In this document: in pieces, positions 6,972-8,569 of the stretch
How positions within the stretch are numbered: position 1 is the first letter of the stretch
Layout of the letters: each line of letters begins with the position of its first letter
From: Verrucomicrobiota bacterium
Lineage (GTDB): Bacteria; Verrucomicrobiota; Verrucomicrobiia; Chthoniobacterales; JAFAMB01
NCBI GenBank assembly: GCA_019241095.1
Contig: JAFAXJ010000605.1
Location: 1 to 8,569 of the forward strand
Reading direction: 5' to 3'
DNA: 8,569 nucleotides
The notes under the pieces: generated by a model
Told to the model about the DNA's origin: nothing
The model's database searches: none
The model's input: only the letters and a program-made list of their open reading frames with translations
Translations under genes and position numbers: made by a program

Positions 6972-7112
6972 GTGAAGTGTTTCTTCTTACTTGGATTGCT
7001 TGTCCTTTGCTCGGCTTTTGTTCTAAATTCTTGTGCTATCAATTCTGCCCCCAATACTTATCTTCCCGATCAGGATCGGACCTTGTTTTTTCAGAAAAAT
7101 CACCGGAGCTGA
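6972..7112 (+). CDS. Probable small lipoprotein (46 residues)
   Basis: GTG 6972 opens a short frame ending at TGA 7110-7112. The product begins MKCFFLLGLLVLCSAF and has a lipobox-like LNSC with the cysteine at residue 21, followed by AINSAPNTYLPDQDRTLFF. A basic start, a hydrophobic core, and a cysteine preceded by a small residue are what signal peptidase II requires, so the mature form would be a 26-residue lipid-anchored peptide. A weak GGAAG (6957-6961) lies 10 bases before the GTG. No family is recognised. It could instead be the 5' end of a longer lipoprotein gene broken by a stop or frameshift, which would fit the decay seen elsewhere in the window. It fills part of the 449-base gap between two minus-strand genes. 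Apart from this and the possible promoter, I see nothing in 6807-7255. Confidence 0.45.
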   Translation: MKCFFLLGLLVLCSAFVLNSCAINSAPNTYLPDQDRTLFFQKNHRS

Positions 7113-7255
7113 TCCAAGATTTCACAAGATATACATATCTCCGGCGCGGGTAGGGTCAGATCTCCTGGCCGGCGGCACGCTCCAGTCGCCTCGGAAATTC
7201 AACCGACATCGCGTCAAAGAGCGCTCCTTCGTTGCAGGGCGTGTGCTAATTAGCC

Positions 7256-7996
7256 TTACAAAAGCCTGCGCTGAAACAGATCAATCGCCATCGCATATAC
7301 GTGACGGGCCGCGGCGGGATCATACCGAGGCCCTTCATCGCGCATAAAAGCGTGCGCACCATTAAATTCGTGCCAGGTGAAGTTAACATTGGCTTCGGCG
7401 AGCGCGTCGTAGATTATTCGCCTGCCTTCTCGAGGTACGTGAGGATCTTGCCTGCCAAAAACCATCATCAGCTCCCCTTTAATTTCGGGAATACGACTTA
7501 GCGAATCATCATTCGTTCCTTTACCGAGTTTCCGACTATGAATGTCAGTCGGATAACAGCAAGTTGCGGCTAGGATCTCGGGATTCATCGCCGCGCGAAA
7601 AGCTAGATGTCCCCCAATACAGAAACCTATTGCGCCGAGCTTACTGTTACTTTTGGAATATGTTTTCAGAAAGGACAAAAGCGCGCGGGCGTCGGCGTCG
7701 TAACTGGAGAGCTCCTTTCCAACCTTGTCTGCGTTTCCGCGATCGCCTCCAGCTTGGTCATAAGCCAAAACTGTTCCTGGACTTTCCAGCTCATGAAAGA
7801 TCTCCGGAAGGGCAACGACAAATCCATGGCCGGCCAGAAATTCACAAGCCCGCCGTATGGGTCCGGTTGCTTGAAAAATTTCGGAAAACAACATGATTGC
7901 GGGATTCTTGCCCTCGGTTGCCGGTTGAAAAATATACGTTTTCATTGGTCCAGTAGGCGTCTCCAACACAACCGACTCGGTTTCTTTGATCGTCAT
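7256..7996 (-). CDS. Dienelactone hydrolase family protein
   Basis: This 246-residue cytoplasmic alpha/beta hydrolase matches the dienelactone hydrolase family (PF01738). Family members open lactone or ester rings with a Cys-His-Asp triad. Here the nucleophile elbow is GFCIGGH with C126, the acid is D184 in FGRQDPHV, and the base is H215 in NGAHAF. E39 in MLFSEIFQ matches the glutamate that interacts with the nucleophilic cysteine in characterised members. The N-terminal strand (VVLETPTGPMKTYIFQP) and overall length are normal. The true substrate is unknown: no catechol-degradation genes are near, so carboxymethylenebutenolidase activity should not be assumed. It is transcribed divergently from the PepSY gene, with 108 bases between starts. 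No Shine-Dalgarno precedes the ATG, but family alignment supports this start because only a few residues precede the first conserved strand. Confidence 0.9.
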   Translation of the reverse strand: MTIKETESVVLETPTGPMKTYIFQPATEGKNPAIMLFSEIFQATGPIRRACEFLAGHGFVVALPEIFHELESPGTVLAYDQAGGDRGNADKVGKELSSYDADARALLSFLKTYSKSNSKLGAIGFCIGGHLAFRAAMNPEILAATCCYPTDIHSRKLGKGTNDDSLSRIPEIKGELMMVFGRQDPHVPREGRRIIYDALAEANVNFTWHEFNGAHAFMRDEGPRYDPAAARHVYAMAIDLFQRRLL

Positions 7997-8013
7997 AAGA
8001 CAGCATGGTAGTC

Positions 8014-8029
8014 GGCCAAAGCTTGGGCC
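8014..8029. repeat. Imperfect inverted repeat in the divergent intergenic region
   Basis: GGCCAA-AGC-TTGGGCC is a six-base inverted repeat with one extra G, located between the divergent hydrolase and PepSY genes, 18 bases upstream of the hydrolase ATG. Its position suits an operator or a hairpin in the hydrolase leader, but the symmetry is short and could be chance. Confidence 0.25.
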
Positions 8030-8104
8030 GCAAAGGCGGGAGTTTCAAAAATTTCAGGTTCAGATTTGGCTTAGTCTTTGAGTAGGGATATTAGTCCTGG
8101 GTAG

Positions 8105-8416
8105 ATGAAAAACCTCATACCTGTTGCGACCCTTTTGTTGCTCCTTGTATTTGCAACTTTTACGCGCGCTGCTGGCCACGCGAAACAGATTTCCAAAGCC
8201 CAAGCCGAACAGATAGCTTTACAGAAAATCCGAAACGGTAGAATTGAGAACTCTGAGCTGCAAAGCGCGCATGGGAAACAATTTTGGTCCGTGGATGTGG
8301 CGCGTCCAGGCTCCAAGAACGGGAAAGAAGTACATATCGATGCCGCCACCGGAAAAATCCTGAAAGTGTCTACCGAGAAACCCGGAGACCGAGCTGAAGA
8401 GGGTCTGAAACGATGA
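8105..8416 (+). CDS. Exported PepSY-domain protein
   Basis: The 103-residue protein has a clear signal peptide: MKN, hydrophobic LIPVATLLLLLVFATF, and TRA with cleavage near residue 22-23. A single PepSY unit follows (about 29-90): ISKAQAEQIALQKI is the first helix, then a short strand, FWSVDVARPGS for the central strand, and KEVHIDAATGKILKVSTE for the closing hairpin with its characteristic D-A-x-T-G-x-I. PepSY domains occur in peptidase propeptides and regulatory or extracytoplasmic binding proteins; on its own like this the role is unknown. The charged tail (EKPGDRAEEGLKR) is probably disordered. No Shine-Dalgarno is visible. An upstream in-frame TAG ends at 8104, directly against the ATG, so no longer start exists. 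Likely periplasmic. Confidence 0.85.
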   Translation: MKNLIPVATLLLLLVFATFTRAAGHAKQISKAQAEQIALQKIRNGRIENSELQSAHGKQFWSVDVARPGSKNGKEVHIDAATGKILKVSTEKPGDRAEEGLKR

Positions 8417-8494
8417 CCCCTGGTTACGAACAGCAAGAGAAGGTCATACCTCCTGACTACCTTCGCTAAGCGGGGCTCGAGAGGTCACCTGCCT

Positions 8495-8569
8495 TGTGTC
8501 AAACAAATTTCAGGAAATAACGTAAGTGTCGCACTAAAACGTAAGTGTTGCACTGAAACGGAAGCGCGT
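8495..8569. mobile_element. Possible insertion-sequence end (IS21-like) with internal repeats, cut by the right edge
   Basis: From 8520 there are two tandem 19-base units differing at two positions (ACGTAAGTGT[C/T]GCACT[A/G]AA; 8520-8538 and 8539-8557) and the start of a third, divergent unit (8558-8569). Each unit has a small AGTG...CACT symmetry. About 25 bases before them is TGTGTC (8495). IS21-family elements begin with TG and carry several transposase-binding repeats of about this length just inside each end, so this may be the outer end of such an element lying to the right. No transposase sequence is inside the window. This is an inference from layout. Confidence 0.35.
8520..8569. repeat. 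19-bp tandem repeats, two full copies plus a partial third
   Basis: Copies at 8520-8538 and 8539-8557 match at 17 of 19 bases. The third begins ACGGAAGCGCG and is cut by the window end. The units are directly adjacent with no spacer. They could be iteron-like protein-binding sites or IS end repeats. Confidence 0.75.

Noticed and set aside
6935..7153. 72-codon plus-strand frame overlapping the small lipoprotein
   Set aside because: It has no signal or domain features; the overlapping frame from GTG 6972 has a coherent lipoprotein signal and is preferred.
7607..8011. Plus-strand 134-codon open frame opposite the hydrolase
   Set aside because: Antisense shadow; the minus strand encodes a complete dienelactone hydrolase with all catalytic residues.
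8520..8569. CRISPR array
   Set aside because: The 19-base units are directly adjacent with no spacers and are too short for CRISPR repeats.

Overview
The window is about 8.6 kb of mid-GC bacterial DNA. It mixes six intact or probably intact genes with three clearly decayed ones. The exported proteins (a Sec-type solute-binding protein without a lipobox, a PepSY protein, a beta-propeller) suggest a diderm bacterium. Only one gene has a textbook Shine-Dalgarno sequence. The gene families resemble those of soil Verrucomicrobiota or Acidobacteriota, but this is an impression and I cannot fix the phylum from the sequence alone.

Layout. Positions 1-414 (minus) hold the N-terminal part of an unrecognised protein that runs off the left edge. 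Positions 485-1167 (plus) are a full-length but dead queC, and 1171-1377 are the dead 5' third of queE. These two were once a tight queC-queE pair, with 3 bases between the old stop and start, for 7-deazaguanine (preQ0) synthesis. An intact secreted seven-repeat YVTN/lactonase-type beta-propeller follows (1471-2541). Its reading frame happens to stay open backwards into the queE remnant. Positions 2577-3152 are the wreck of a glutamate dehydrogenase gene: only the N-terminal portion survives, spread over three frames.

Positions 3216-4103 encode a class I SAM-dependent methyltransferase, and 4246-5478 a polytopic GT-C type (GT39/ArnT-like) membrane glycosyltransferase. They share a strand and may act on the same surface glycan. 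Convergent to them is an orphan family 1 sugar-binding protein (5535-6806, minus) with no permease or ATPase genes nearby. A 449-base gap between this gene and the dienelactone-hydrolase-type gene (7256-7996, minus) holds one probable small lipoprotein (6972-7112, plus). A PepSY-domain exported protein (8105-8416, plus) diverges from the hydrolase. The right edge carries 19-bp tandem repeats (8520-8569) that may be the end of an IS21-like insertion sequence outside the window.

Biological reading. The region looks like a chromosome segment undergoing gene loss. Queuosine/preQ0 synthesis and one glutamate dehydrogenase have been lost through scattered frameshifts, stops and active-site substitutions, while unrelated neighbours are intact. 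The intact genes do not form one pathway. The best functional pairing is the methyltransferase with the membrane glycosyltransferase.
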